Source: Gemmatimonadota bacterium (lineage in GTDB: Bacteria > Gemmatimonadota > Gemmatimonadetes > Gemmatimonadales > GWC2-71-9). From it: DNA of 46,638 nt. Below the pieces are notes generated by a model, which was given only the letters and a program-made list of their open reading frames with translations, made no database searches and was not told the origin of the DNA. Shown here piece by piece: positions 1 to 11,380 of the stretch. The position numbers were made by a program, and so were the translations under genes. The stretch is from positions 107,501-154,138 of the forward strand of contig SHZU01000009.1 in NCBI GenBank assembly GCA_009692115.1, in the 5' to 3' direction. Position 1 is the first letter of the stretch, and the number at the start of each line of letters is the position of its first letter.

Positions 1-2160
<2,160 letters not shown>

Positions 2161-2392
2161 TCTTCCATTGGTTTTGATTCCGGGTGGGTTTGATACCCAC
2201 CCCTACCTACGACATCATCCAGTTCTCTCGATTGCCGATCTTTGGGCGCCCCGTAGGGCGCCCCTATCGGTGGTTGACTCGAGGCCGGTGCGATCACACG
2301 TCGTCCGAACCTTCTTCCCCTGGTATACAGGGGCGAAGACGGATAGCCGACCGCATACCGCTCGAACCATCAACCTCCGGTAGTGCCAGATT
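2161..2392 (+). other. 23S-5S internal transcribed spacer with three hairpins
   Basis: No gene is present. Three stem-loops are visible: GGGTGGGT/ACCCACCC at 2182-2202 with a 5-nt loop; the self-complementary arms GGGCGCCC/GGGCGCCC at 2244-2263 around CGTA; and CCCCTG/CAGGGG at 2317-2333, extended by CTTC/GAAG outside. None is followed by a T-run, so they look like rRNA-processing structures rather than terminators. No tRNA is seen in the spacer. Confidence 0.6.
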
Positions 2393-2510
2393 GGCTGACG
2401 ACTAGCGCGCAGGGGCCACACCCGTTCCCATTCCGAACACGGTCGTTAAGCCCTGTAGCGCCGATGGTACTACGACTGAGAGGTCGTGGGAGAGTAGGCC
2501 GTCGTCAGCC
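2393..2510 (+). rRNA. rrf: 5S ribosomal RNA
   Basis: The 118-nt gene is bounded by the helix I arms GGCTGACGAC (2393-2402) and GTCGTCAGCC (2501-2510), which pair perfectly. Inside are the conserved CACACCCGTTCCCATTCCGAACACG-type segment and the GGGAGAGTAGG segment near the 3' end. It lies 232 nt after the 23S gene on the same strand, the normal rrn order. A short CCCC/GGGG hairpin follows at about 2512-2521, but without a T-tract. Confidence 0.96.
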
Positions 2511-2656
2511 ACCCCCTTGGGGCCCCGTGATCTTCGGATTGTGGGGCTTCATTGTTTCTCCGCTCGGCCCACACCGCCCTTGCCATAACCCCGCGGGTCC
2601 GACGACCTTTGACCGGTGAACCACCATCCGCCACCAACCCGCTTGGATTCTACTCC

Positions 2657-3979
2657 ATGACCGACTCCCTGACCGGCCCCGAGATCATCGCGCTGACCAA
2701 GCGGCACACTCTCTACGAGTGGTCGGCTCAGTCCAAGGTCGATCCCATCGCGATCGCCCGCGCCGAGGGGATCTATTTCTGGACCCCGGAAGGGAAGCGC
2801 TTCTTCGATTTCAATAGCCAGCTGATGTCGGTCAACATCGGCCACGGCGACCGGCGGGTTGTCGACGCGATCGCTCAACAACTCGCGACCTTGGCCTACG
2901 CCAACCCGTTCATGGCCACGGAACCACGGGCCCGGCTGGGCGCCAAGCTCGCCGAACTGTGTCCCGGTGACATCGATACCTTCTTTTTCACCAACGGCGG
3001 CGCGGAGGCCAACGAGAACGCCGTGAAGCTGGCTCGGTTCTACACCGGCCGCCACAAGATCATGGCCCGGTATCGCTCGTATCATGGCGCAACCGCCGGC
3101 GCGATTACCCTGACCGGCGACCCACGGCGATGGGCCGCCGAACCCGGGATGCCCGGCGTGATTCGCTTTCCGGACGAATACCACGGGATTCAGCGCGGTT
3201 GGGATCCCGTGGACCGGTCGCTCGCGGCGATCGAGGAAATCATCCAGCTCGAAGGCCCGAGCACGATTGCCGGCCTGATTCTCGAGGCGGTGACGGGTAC
3301 GAACGGGATTCTGATTCCCCAACCGGGCTACTTGGAAGGGATTCGGGCCCTCTGTACCAAATACGGGATCCTGATGATCGTCGACGAAGTGATGTCCGGC
3401 TTCGGGCGCACCGGGAAATGGTTTGCTGTCGATCATTGGAATGTAGTGCCGGATCTCCTCACTATGGCCAAAGGACTCACGAGCAGCTATCTGCCGCTTG
3501 GGGCCCTCGGGATGCGCCGCCATCTGGCCGAACACTTCAACGACAAGGTGTTCTACGGCGGTCTCACCTACAACAGCCACCCGACCTGCTGCGCGGCCGC
3601 GCTCGCGACCATCGACGTCATGGAAGCTGACCAGTTGGTGGAGAACGCGGCCCGGATCGGCGGCGTCATGCAACAGCTGCTGGCGGAACTCGCCGCCAAG
3701 CACCGGTCCGTCGGCGCGGTCCGGTCGATCGGCCTCTTCGGGATCATCGAGTTGGTTCGGAACCGCCAAACGATGGAGCCGATGGCCCCGTTCAACGGCA
3801 CCTCCGAAGAGATGGGCGCGCTCAACCGCTTCTTTCGGGAAGAGGGCCTCTACACGATGGTCCGCTGGAACTACTTTTTCACCAACCCACCGCTCTGCGT
3901 CACTGAGGCCGAACTCCGAGAAGGGTTTGCGATCATCGACCGGGGCCTCGACATCACGGATCGCGCGGTGCAGGGTTGA
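2657..3979 (+). CDS. Class III pyridoxal-phosphate aminotransferase
   Basis: A 440-residue cytoplasmic fold-type I PLP enzyme of the omega-aminotransferase group, which moves an amino group from an omega-amino acid or amine to pyruvate or 2-oxoglutarate. FTNGGAEANENAVKLAR (about residues 111-127) is the phosphate/cofactor-binding segment, D243 in IVDEVMSGFGRTG contacts the PLP nitrogen, and K272 in the segment AKGLTSSYLPLG is the Schiff-base lysine. The frame is open from 2552, but the family N-terminus fits the ATG at 2657, and the extra 35 residues show no homology. Its stop overlaps the next gene's TTG start, so the two are probably co-transcribed. The substrate cannot be read from sequence; taurine, beta-alanine and 4-aminobutyrate enzymes all look like this. 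Confidence 0.93.
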   Translation: MTDSLTGPEIIALTKRHTLYEWSAQSKVDPIAIARAEGIYFWTPEGKRFFDFNSQLMSVNIGHGDRRVVDAIAQQLATLAYANPFMATEPRARLGAKLAELCPGDIDTFFFTNGGAEANENAVKLARFYTGRHKIMARYRSYHGATAGAITLTGDPRRWAAEPGMPGVIRFPDEYHGIQRGWDPVDRSLAAIEEIIQLEGPSTIAGLILEAVTGTNGILIPQPGYLEGIRALCTKYGILMIVDEVMSGFGRTGKWFAVDHWNVVPDLLTMAKGLTSSYLPLGALGMRRHLAEHFNDKVFYGGLTYNSHPTCCAAALATIDVMEADQLVENAARIGGVMQQLLAELAAKHRSVGAVRSIGLFGIIELVRNRQTMEPMAPFNGTSEEMGALNRFFREEGLYTMVRWNYFFTNPPLCVTEAELREGFAIIDRGLDITDRAVQG

Positions 3980-4473
3980 GATCGCTGGGCTTTCTGCTGG
4001 CGGCCGTGATGGCGGTCGGAGCGACGCCTGTGTCTGCCCAACTGCCCGGTCAGAGCGTCTTCGAAGGTCGCAAAAACCCGAGGGAGGAAGTTCGGGCCCG
4101 GGCGTTCGAGGAAATCAAGCCGGTGTTGGCAGATTGGAGCGATCAGATCTCCGGGAGAAATCGAAACCGGCTCGACAAGATGCTGATGGATGCCGTTCTG
4201 TTTGCTCCTCTCGGTCTGATGGCCGAAGGGCGGGCGGCGGTGGGCGATTCCCTGGCCGGTTGGCTGCCCCGGATCAGCAGCTACCACCTCACGCCGTTCG
4301 ATTTCGATGCCAGCGGGAACCTGGCCTATGCGTTTGGGGCCCTCCGGTACGATCGAATAGATGCCGATGGGGTGGCCAAGACGATCGAAGCCGAATGGGT
4401 CATGGTCCTGTATCTCTTGGGGCGATCCTGGAAGGTGCGAAGCTATCTCGAGCGCCCCGGCGCGGGAGGCTGA
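3976..4473 (+). CDS. Small secreted protein, NTF2/SnoaL-like
   Basis: A 165-residue protein with a signal peptide (hydrophobic stretch LGFLLAAVMAVGA, probable cleavage after VSA near residue 21). The mature part has the length and pattern of the SnoaL/DUF4440 (NTF2-like) fold: an N-terminal helix, then alternating strands ending in a YLLGRSWKVRSYLE-type segment. The start is a TTG at 3976 whose last two bases belong to the TGA of the aminotransferase (TTGA overlap); no ATG gives a signal peptide in this frame. Family assignment rests on pattern only. Its last 31 bases overlap the 3' end of the convergent gene at 4443. Confidence 0.7.
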   Translation: MRSLGFLLAAVMAVGATPVSAQLPGQSVFEGRKNPREEVRARAFEEIKPVLADWSDQISGRNRNRLDKMLMDAVLFAPLGLMAEGRAAVGDSLAGWLPRISSYHLTPFDFDASGNLAYAFGALRYDRIDADGVAKTIEAEWVMVLYLLGRSWKVRSYLERPGAGG

Positions 4474-5105
4474 TAGAGCTGGTCTCGCCGCACGCCGAGA
4501 AGCCCGGCCCGCTTCGATCGCTCGTCGACCATGGTCAGCCGGCGGGCTATGGCCGGGGTCACCAGGGTCACCGTCCGGCGGTCATTCAGGGCATCCCCAA
4601 TCGACTCGAGCCCCGCATCATCCCACATCCAACCCCCGGCATCGAATCGCCCCAGGTCAAGGGGGTAGGCATAAGCCCGGAGGGTTCGTTCGCCCAGGGC
4701 GTTGAAGTGCCCCTCGAAGTAGGACATGACTAATTCGCGGACGCCCCGGTAGACCGGCTCACGGGACCGGAGGCCGGAGTAGTTCGACTTGGCGATTGCC
4801 CCGAGGAACCCCCCGCGGCGATAAATCGCGATCAAGTGATCGTCGTCTCGATGGTTGGGCAGCAGGTCCACCAGCACCCCGCGATGCCCCAGCCGGCGGA
4901 GCGCCATGGCCGCGAAGAGGGCCCCATCAAAGCAATGGCCGCCCTGTTCCCGGAAGAAGGTAAGGGGCGACCGGTACCGCTCTTCGCCCACATACGGGAT
5001 CTCATCCAGCAGGGCCTGAATCCGGGCGGGCGTCCGGAGGGCCGTGATGATCCGGCGTTCAGCCGCTCTGAGCCGTTTCTCGAACTGTTGGCAGGTGGCA
5101 TCCAT
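4443..5105 (-). CDS. Transglutaminase-like cysteine-protease-fold protein
   Basis: A 220-residue protein with no signal peptide or membrane segment. C58 in GGHCFDGALFAAMALRRLG is placed as the nucleophile of the transglutaminase-like core at the head of a helix, H90 in RDDDHLIAIYR is the likely catalytic histidine, and the following segment GAIAKSNYSGLRSREP would carry the third polar residue. I recall similar stand-alone transglutaminase-like proteins in several phyla, of unknown substrate. It overlaps the secreted NTF2-like gene tail-to-tail by 31 bp and is divergent from the broken ORF at 5115. Confidence 0.72.
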   Translation of the reverse strand: MDATCQQFEKRLRAAERRIITALRTPARIQALLDEIPYVGEERYRSPLTFFREQGGHCFDGALFAAMALRRLGHRGVLVDLLPNHRDDDHLIAIYRRGGFLGAIAKSNYSGLRSREPVYRGVRELVMSYFEGHFNALGERTLRAYAYPLDLGRFDAGGWMWDDAGLESIGDALNDRRTVTLVTPAIARRLTMVDERSKRAGLLGVRRDQLYQPPAPGRSR

Positions 5106-5114
5106 TGCTGGAAT

Positions 5115-5524
5115 GTGGCCGCTGACCGGCCCGCACGACAGGGGGCCGACGGCGGTGGGCGGGGGGATCTGGCGGGGGCCCCTGAGTCCGGAGACCGGCT
5201 GGTGGCTGGGTACCTCGACCGCTACTTCGAGACCTATTGGCAGTCGTTAGTTCCCGCCCTCGAAGCATTCGTCCGGGCCAACGACCTGGCCACCTTGCCG
5301 GCCCATCGGAGCTTGGTCGTGGGGACGTCGCCGGCGTACCTCGCCGGTCAGTCCGTCGTCGGCGTGTACGGTGCGGGGCCGTTCGAGCCTAACGCCGTGA
5401 CCCTTCTCTTCGTCCCGGTGCCAGGCGGTTCCGCCAACCCTTCACACCCTACATTCTGCTCGAACACATTCGAGCGGTGCTCGACCCCTCGAACGGCCCC
5501 CCGATCCGCCGCCCCGGGAACTAG
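5115..5524 (+). pseudogene. Hypothetical protein gene interrupted by a frameshift
   Basis: Two pieces of protein-like sequence lie in different frames. The first (from about 5202) includes the segments YLDRYFETYWQSLVPALEAF and VVGVYGAGPFEPNAVTLLF. The second, entered by a -1 shift near 5421-5429, reads FRQPFTPYILLEHIRAVL and then DPSNGPPIRRPGN to a TAG at 5522-5524. Staying in the first frame gives a Ser/Pro/Thr/Arg-rich tail typical of out-of-frame high-GC DNA. The start is unclear; in-frame GTG codons lie at 5115 and 5202. No family is recognised. A missing base in the assembly would explain this as well as a true mutation. Confidence 0.5.
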
Positions 5525-5542
5525 CCCTGGGTCCCGAGTCGA

Positions 5543-7810
5543 TCAGGGCGTAGCGCGGGTCCGGCCACCGGCCGGCAAGTGTTCCACCAGATACCGGGTC
5601 AACAGCGAGTAGACGTGATGGGTCGTGCCCGGCCCCTCGCAGATGCAGTGACTCCGGTTCGGATACGCCATGAAGTCAAACGGCCGCCCCAACTCCACCA
5701 ACCGGTTGACCAGCCGCTCGGTTCCCTGGTAGTGGACGTTATCGTCGCCGCTGCCGTGAACCACCAGGAGCCGGCCCCGGAGCCCGTCGGCCACATTGAT
5801 CGGGGAGGCCTTTTGGTACGCCGCCGGGTTCTGGGCTGGCAGCCCCATGTACCGCTCTTGATAGATCGTGTCGTAGAGCAATTGATCCGGAACCGGGGCC
5901 ACCGACATCCCGACCTGATAAACGTCTGGATACCGAAACATTGCCTGCAACGTACTGGACCCGCCGCCGCTCCAGCCCCAGATCGCCACCCGGCTCGGGT
6001 CGAGGTACGATCGAGTCCGGGTCAGGACCCGCACCGCCTCGGCCTGCTCCTGGCTCGACAGGACCCCGATTTGTTGGTAGACCACTTTCCGCCAGGCGCG
6101 GCCCCGGGGCGCCGGGGTGCCGCGGTTGTCGACCGTCGCGATCACGTAGCCCTGATCGGCCATGGCCTGGTACCAAATCCGGGAATCACCCTGCCACTGG
6201 TCGGTGGCAGTTTGCCCGGCGGGTTCGCCATAGACGTACATCAGGAGTGGATACGTCTTGGTCGAATCGAAGTCTTTCGGCTTGATCATCCACCCGTCGA
6301 GCACCACCCCGCCTCCGACGTCCGCTTTGAAGAACTCGACCGGCCGAGCCAACACGGCCGCAACCGACCGTTGCCGGGCCGTGTCGTTCACCATCGTTCG
6401 GACCACGGTGTGCTTCGGCAGCCCGACCAGGTCGATCGTGGGCAGGCGGTTGGCGCTCGAATAGGTATGGAACGCCCACTTGGCGTTCGGCGCCACCGTG
6501 TAGCCATGGGTTCCCGGCTCATGGGCCGGCGAGATCCGCTCGGCGGTTCCCGCCCCGTCGAGCCGGGTCCGATAGAGATATCGCTGGGTGGCATTGTCCG
6601 GTGAGGCGATGAAGTAAAGCCACCCTAACGCTTCGTCGACCGCCGTTACCCCGACCACGTCGTAGTCGCCGCGGGTAATCAGGGCCCGGTTGGCTCCGGT
6701 CCGGCCAACCCGGTAGACATGGCGCCAGCCGTCGGCTTCGCTGACCCAGAGAAATTCCTTCCCTTTGGCCAGCCAGGTCAGCTCGTCGACGACATCGACC
6801 CAGGCGTCGTCCCGCTCGGTGAGCACCACGGTCACTCGGCCCGAGGCCGCATTGGCGAGGAAAACCCGGTTGGTGTTCTGCAGCCGGTTCATTCGCTGAA
6901 TCACCACCTCGTTCGGCCCGGCCCATTCCATCCGGGGGATGTAGTTCTGCCGCGGATCGTCCGGGACCTCGATCCACGTGGTCCGGCCGCCCTCGGCCGA
7001 GACCACGCCGACGGTGACGACCGAGTTGGTGGTGCCGACTTTGGGATACTGCACCGGGGTCACGAACGGATAGAGCGAATCCGTGGCGTTGAAGAGATTG
7101 AAGGTGCCCACGCCGGTCATGTCGAATCGCCAATAGGCGATCTTGGCTCCGTCCGGCGACCAACGAAATCCGTCGCGAAGCGAAAATTCTTCTTCGTAGA
7201 CCCAATCCGTCATCCCGTTGACATGCAGGGAATCCGCGCCGGATGTCAGCTTGGTCACCTGTCCGTCGGCCAGACGCTCGACGAAGATGTCGCCCTGGCG
7301 GACGTAGGCGGCCCGGTCGCCCGCGGGGGAGAGCTTGGCGTACATGAGACTCGAGGCCGGGGCGTCCGGTCCGCCCAGCTTGGAGAGCGACCCGGTTTGC
7401 CGGTCGAGCACCCAGAAGTCGCCCCGGGTGTTCTGCCGCCAGACTCGGGCGCTGTTGGTAAAGACCAGGACCTGGCGGCCATTGGCCGAGACGGTGTACT
7501 CCTCGATCTCGAGCGGCTCGGTGCGGCCGCGGGGCATGAGTTGGGCTGCCGGAACGAAGATCGTCCGGGCGCCGGTGGCGGTTTCATACCGCACGAGGTC
7601 ACTGGCTCCGGCGGTCGTGGCCGAGGGCTCGACCGCGAGGTAGGCGGCTCCCTGCTCGATCCATTCCACGGGTCCGAACCGCTCGCGAGCCCCGAACTCG
7701 TTCGAGGCAAAGACTCGTCGCACCAGGTCGGTAAGTGGGGCGGGGACTTGCCCGGCAAGCGGGGCGGCCAGGGAACCGAGGAGGAGCGCGGTGGTGGTTG
7801 TTTTGGTCAT
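5543..7810 (-). CDS. Secreted S9 prolyl oligopeptidase family, DPP-IV type
   Basis: A 755-residue serine peptidase with signal peptide (MTKTTTTALLLGSLAAPLAGQ). A DPPIV_N beta-propeller fills residues ~50-490, including the DWVYEEEF segment near residue 200; the paired Glu of DPP-IV bind the substrate N-terminus. The alpha/beta-hydrolase domain follows: S614 in GWSGGG, Asp in the GSGDDNVHYQG segment, His in YPNRSHCICEG. DPP-IV relatives remove Xaa-Pro or Xaa-Ala dipeptides from peptide N-termini, here probably in the periplasm. The frame runs on upstream to 8113, but that extension is antisense to the amidohydrolase; the ATG at 7810 gives the signal peptide. It is divergent from 7857 with only 46 bp between start codons. 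Confidence 0.93.
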   Translation of the reverse strand: MTKTTTTALLLGSLAAPLAGQVPAPLTDLVRRVFASNEFGARERFGPVEWIEQGAAYLAVEPSATTAGASDLVRYETATGARTIFVPAAQLMPRGRTEPLEIEEYTVSANGRQVLVFTNSARVWRQNTRGDFWVLDRQTGSLSKLGGPDAPASSLMYAKLSPAGDRAAYVRQGDIFVERLADGQVTKLTSGADSLHVNGMTDWVYEEEFSLRDGFRWSPDGAKIAYWRFDMTGVGTFNLFNATDSLYPFVTPVQYPKVGTTNSVVTVGVVSAEGGRTTWIEVPDDPRQNYIPRMEWAGPNEVVIQRMNRLQNTNRVFLANAASGRVTVVLTERDDAWVDVVDELTWLAKGKEFLWVSEADGWRHVYRVGRTGANRALITRGDYDVVGVTAVDEALGWLYFIASPDNATQRYLYRTRLDGAGTAERISPAHEPGTHGYTVAPNAKWAFHTYSSANRLPTIDLVGLPKHTVVRTMVNDTARQRSVAAVLARPVEFFKADVGGGVVLDGWMIKPKDFDSTKTYPLLMYVYGEPAGQTATDQWQGDSRIWYQAMADQGYVIATVDNRGTPAPRGRAWRKVVYQQIGVLSSQEQAEAVRVLTRTRSYLDPSRVAIWGWSGGGSSTLQAMFRYPDVYQVGMSVAPVPDQLLYDTIYQERYMGLPAQNPAAYQKASPINVADGLRGRLLVVHGSGDDNVHYQGTERLVNRLVELGRPFDFMAYPNRSHCICEGPGTTHHVYSLLTRYLVEHLPAGGRTRATP

Positions 7811-7856
7811 GCTCCCAATCTGGCCCGGTTCCGGTTCGACCGCCATATTGGGTCTC

Positions 7857-10553
7857 ATGACGCGACTTTTCTGTTGCCTGCTCATGGTGGCCGCCTGCCG
7901 CGCCGCCACGTCCCCCGCCGACCTCGTTCTGGTGAATGGCAAAGTGATCACGGTCGATGCCGCCGATCGGGTGGCCGAAGCGGTGGCGGTTCGGGGTGAC
8001 CGGATCGTGGCGGTGGGCAGCACCGCGGAGATCGAGCGGCTCGCGGGACCCGCGACCCGGCGGGTTGACTTGGCCGGCCGCGCGGTGACGCCCGGATTGA
8101 TCGACGCCCACAATCATTTTGCCTGGGGCGGCACCGACCGGCTTCTGCTCCTCGATCTCGGATACCCCGAGGTCAAAGCTGTGGCCGACGTCCAGGCCAA
8201 GGTCGGGGCCCGGGCCGTCCTGACGGCGCCCGGTGGCTGGATCCAGGGCCGGGGCTGGGACGAGAGCAAACTGGCCGAGCGGCGTCTCCTTACCGCGGCC
8301 GACTTGGACCGGGTGGCGCCGAACCATCCGGTCTGGCTGACCCAGACCACCGGGCACTACGGCGTGGCCAACTCCGCCGCGCTCAAGCTGGCCGGCGTGA
8401 CCCGGGACACGAGGGATCCGCCGGCTGGGACGATCGACCGGTATCCGGACGGGATGCCAACCGGCGTCCTCAAGGAATCGGCCCAGGATCTGGTGGCCAC
8501 TCTGATTCCGCCCCCCGCTGAGAGTGTCGTCGTCGACGCGATGAAGCAGCTGGCGCGGGCGATGAATGCCGAAGGGATGACCGGCATCAAGGATCCCGGG
8601 ATCGCGAGCGAGACCTGGAACGCCTATCGGAAAGCCTCGGCCGACAGCGGGCTTCCCGTCCGGGTGTTCGTCCTCTGGTCGGGGGGCCAGAGCATGGCGA
8701 CAGCCGACCGGCTGATCGCGGAGCGAGCCGCCATGAGCCGGCCGTATGAGTCGACCGGGGACGATCGGGTCATTGCCGGTGGGGTGAAGCTCTACCTCGA
8801 TGGAAGCGGTGGTGCCCGGACCGCATGGCTTTATGAGGACTGGAACCGGAATCTGACCGAAGTCGATCAGGGGAACACGGGGTACGCCGCCGCCAACCCC
8901 GATACCATCCGCGCCTTGATCAAGCGGTACCACGACGCCGGGTTCCACGTCAGCGTCCATTCGATCGGGGATCGGGCCATCGACTGGACCATGGACAGCT
9001 ACGCGGAAGCCCTGGCCGCCAACCCGGTGTCGGGGCGCCGACACGGGATCATCCACGCCAACATTCCAACCGACCGGGCCATCGACCTGATGGCCGGCAT
9101 GCAGCGGAAATTCGATGCTGGGTATCCCGAGCCGTCCCCGGCGTTTACCTGGTGGTTAGGCGATACCTACGCCGGGAACTTCGGCGCGGCCCGGTCGCGC
9201 CGGCTCAATCCGTTCAAGACTTTTGCCGCCAAGGGTGTTCGCTGGGCGGGGACCTCCGACTATAACGTCACCCCGTTCCCGGCCCGCTACGGCATTTGGG
9301 CGGCGGTGACCCGCGAGCCGCTGCTGGGCGTCTACGGCAAGGACCCGTTCGGCACCGACGAGACGATCGATGTGCGGGCCGCCCTCCGCGCCTTCACGAT
9401 CGACGCCGCGCATCAGTTGTTTCTCGAGACGAAGACCGGATCGATCGAGGTCGGCAAATACGCCGACTTGGCGGTGTGGGATCGGGATCCCTACACCGTA
9501 CCAGCCGCCGAGCTGAAAGACATGCGCTGCGAGTTGACGGTGTTCAACGGCCGAGTGGTCTTCGAGGCGGCCCCGGGGTTGCCGCCGCTCCCGATGGCGG
9601 TCAGCAACAACGCCGTCGCGGTCGGAACCGTGGCCGGGCAGCGGGTGATCTTTTCAGCCCTTGGGGTCGATAGCTCGAAACAGTGGTCCGGCATTACCCG
9701 GCGAGCGTTCCAGCTCGAAGCCGGCCGGCCGGAGTGGCGCGAGTTACCGCCGGTGCCCGGGCCGGTCGGGCGGCTGGCCGCCACGGCCCAGGTGGTGGGC
9801 GGGAAGTTCTACCTGTTCGGCGGCTACACGGTGGCGGCCGACGGCACCGAAGGGTCGGCGCCGGCCGTCGACATTTTCGACCCGGCCACGGGTCGGTGGA
9901 GCGCCGCCGCCCCGATTCCGGTGCCGGTCGACGATGCGATCAGCGGGGTGTACCGGGATTCGCTGATCTACTTGGTGTCCGGCTGGCACGACACCGACAA
10001 CGTCGATCTGGTCCAGATCTACGACCCCGCCACCGATCGATGGGCGGCGGGGACCAAGTTTCCCGGCGCGGCGGTGTTCGGTCATACCGGCGGCTTGCTC
10101 GGGCAGTCGATCCTGGTGATCGACGGCGCCAAAAAGACCGGCGGCCCTTCGCGGTACGACCTCGCCGCCCAAACCTGGCTCGGCCAGATCGACCCGGCTG
10201 ACCCGACCAGGATCGAGTGGCGGAAGCTTCCGCCGCACCCGGGGCCCGCCCTCTATCGGGCCGCCGCCGCACCCTGTCCGGCTCAAGGCGTGATTCTGGT
10301 GGCCGGCGGAACCGGGAATCCCTACAACTACAATGGCATCGGCTATGACGGCCGGCCGGCGGAGCCCCTGACCACGGTACTGGCGTTCGATCCGGTGTCC
10401 ACCGCTTGGACCACCAGGGCACCGTTCGGCGAGCCGACCATGGATCACCGGGGCTTGATTGTCAGCGGTCGCAGTGGGTGGACGGCGGGTGGCATGCGGG
10501 CCGGCCAGCGAGTGGTTGCCGGAGTGGTCGGAGCGCCGACCGGCGGTTGCTGA
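7857..10553 (+). CDS. YtcJ-like amidohydrolase fused to a C-terminal Kelch propeller, lipoprotein
   Basis: An 898-residue predicted lipoprotein (lipobox LMVAAC, C14). Residues ~20-572 form a metal-dependent amidohydrolase of the YtcJ type: HxH at H85/H87 in IDAHNHF, later KLYLDGSGGARTAWL, SIGDRAIDWTMD and an Asp in GTSDYNVTPFP, ending with the usual small beta-sandwich strand (LTVFNGRVVFEA). Residues ~575-898 are Kelch/galactose-oxidase-like repeats, seen as FYLFGGYTV, VDIFDPATGRWSAAAP, VQIYDPATDRWAAGTKFPG and VLAFDPVSTAWTTRAP. One uninterrupted frame spans both. In relatives I know, these are usually separate proteins, so this is a fusion or a lost stop codon. Both halves look complete. The substrate is unknown. 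Confidence 0.88.
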   Translation: MTRLFCCLLMVAACRAATSPADLVLVNGKVITVDAADRVAEAVAVRGDRIVAVGSTAEIERLAGPATRRVDLAGRAVTPGLIDAHNHFAWGGTDRLLLLDLGYPEVKAVADVQAKVGARAVLTAPGGWIQGRGWDESKLAERRLLTAADLDRVAPNHPVWLTQTTGHYGVANSAALKLAGVTRDTRDPPAGTIDRYPDGMPTGVLKESAQDLVATLIPPPAESVVVDAMKQLARAMNAEGMTGIKDPGIASETWNAYRKASADSGLPVRVFVLWSGGQSMATADRLIAERAAMSRPYESTGDDRVIAGGVKLYLDGSGGARTAWLYEDWNRNLTEVDQGNTGYAAANPDTIRALIKRYHDAGFHVSVHSIGDRAIDWTMDSYAEALAANPVSGRRHGIIHANIPTDRAIDLMAGMQRKFDAGYPEPSPAFTWWLGDTYAGNFGAARSRRLNPFKTFAAKGVRWAGTSDYNVTPFPARYGIWAAVTREPLLGVYGKDPFGTDETIDVRAALRAFTIDAAHQLFLETKTGSIEVGKYADLAVWDRDPYTVPAAELKDMRCELTVFNGRVVFEAAPGLPPLPMAVSNNAVAVGTVAGQRVIFSALGVDSSKQWSGITRRAFQLEAGRPEWRELPPVPGPVGRLAATAQVVGGKFYLFGGYTVAADGTEGSAPAVDIFDPATGRWSAAAPIPVPVDDAISGVYRDSLIYLVSGWHDTDNVDLVQIYDPATDRWAAGTKFPGAAVFGHTGGLLGQSILVIDGAKKTGGPSRYDLAAQTWLGQIDPADPTRIEWRKLPPHPGPALYRAAAAPCPAQGVILVAGGTGNPYNYNGIGYDGRPAEPLTTVLAFDPVSTAWTTRAPFGEPTMDHRGLIVSGRSGWTAGGMRAGQRVVAGVVGAPTGGC

Positions 10554-10560
10554 CCGGGCC

Positions 10561-11364
10561 CTAAGGCCGCCGAGCGTCGGCCGGGCGAACCATCTCGAGC
10601 GCCGGTCGTTTGGCGGTGCGGCCGTCGGCCGACGATCGGCCGCGGACATGGCGCCACATCCACGGAACGAGGTAGCGGCGCCCCCACTGGACTTCGGCAG
10701 CCGCCCGCTCAAGCCACGTGGGCGGAGCGACCGCCGGGAGCGGGTCGGCCCAGCGCTCGTCCGATCCCGGCAACCGTAACGCGTGCCCCAAGGCCGCCGC
10801 GATCCGGGCGTGGCCTTCGGCGTTGGCGTGGAGCCGGTCGTCGCTCCAGAGCCGCGGGTCGGACGCCACCGGGTGTTGGGCCACGTCCACCAAAATGGCG
10901 CCGCTCCGTGCCGAGGCCTGCCGGAGGGCCTCGTTCAACGCCAAGACTCTCGGCACCAGGCGGCGCGCCAACGGCATGACGGGGGTGAGATCAGGCAGGG
11001 TGAAGGTGAGGACGGTGGCGCCCTGCTGGACCAGCGCGGTCTGCATAGTCTCGACGTCGGCGGCCACGCGGCCGGGGTCGAACTCTCGCGTCACGATGTC
11101 GTTGGTACCGGAAAAAAGCGTCGCGAGGTTGGGTCGGAGCGCGAGCGCGACCTCGAGTTGGCTGTCGAGGATTTGCCGAGTCTTGAGACCCCGCACTCCG
11201 AGATTGGCGTAGAGCAGGGAGCCTTGGATTGACGCCACGCGTTCGGCCAGCCGGTTGGCCCATCCGCGGAACCCGCCCCGGCCGTCGGGATCGTCGAGTC
11301 CTTCGGTCGAGCTGTCGCCGATGGCGACGTAGCGTTCGAATCGTTGAGTGGGTGTTGCCGTCAT
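10561..11364 (-). CDS. SGNH/GDSL-type hydrolase
   Basis: A 267-residue esterase-family protein without a clear signal peptide. Block I is YVAIGDSSTEG with S18 as nucleophile, block III is LFSGTNDIV, and block V is DDRLHANAEGH with the Asp/His pair of the SGNH triad. The Arg-rich C-terminal ~60 residues lie beyond the core domain. It ends 7 bp from the 3' end of the convergent amidohydrolase-Kelch gene, and its start lies 16 bp from the tRNA-Ala fragment. Such enzymes deacylate lipids, sugars or thioesters; which one is not evident. Confidence 0.88.
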   Translation of the reverse strand: MTATPTQRFERYVAIGDSSTEGLDDPDGRGGFRGWANRLAERVASIQGSLLYANLGVRGLKTRQILDSQLEVALALRPNLATLFSGTNDIVTREFDPGRVAADVETMQTALVQQGATVLTFTLPDLTPVMPLARRLVPRVLALNEALRQASARSGAILVDVAQHPVASDPRLWSDDRLHANAEGHARIAAALGHALRLPGSDERWADPLPAVAPPTWLERAAAEVQWGRRYLVPWMWRHVRGRSSADGRTAKRPALEMVRPADARRP

Positions 11365-11380
11365 GGTGGGAACAACCTAA

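Noticed and set aside
2317-2333. GGTATACAG resembling an operator half-site
   Set aside because: It is the loop and stem of a hairpin in the 23S-5S spacer and lacks the second hexamer at the 11-bp spacing.
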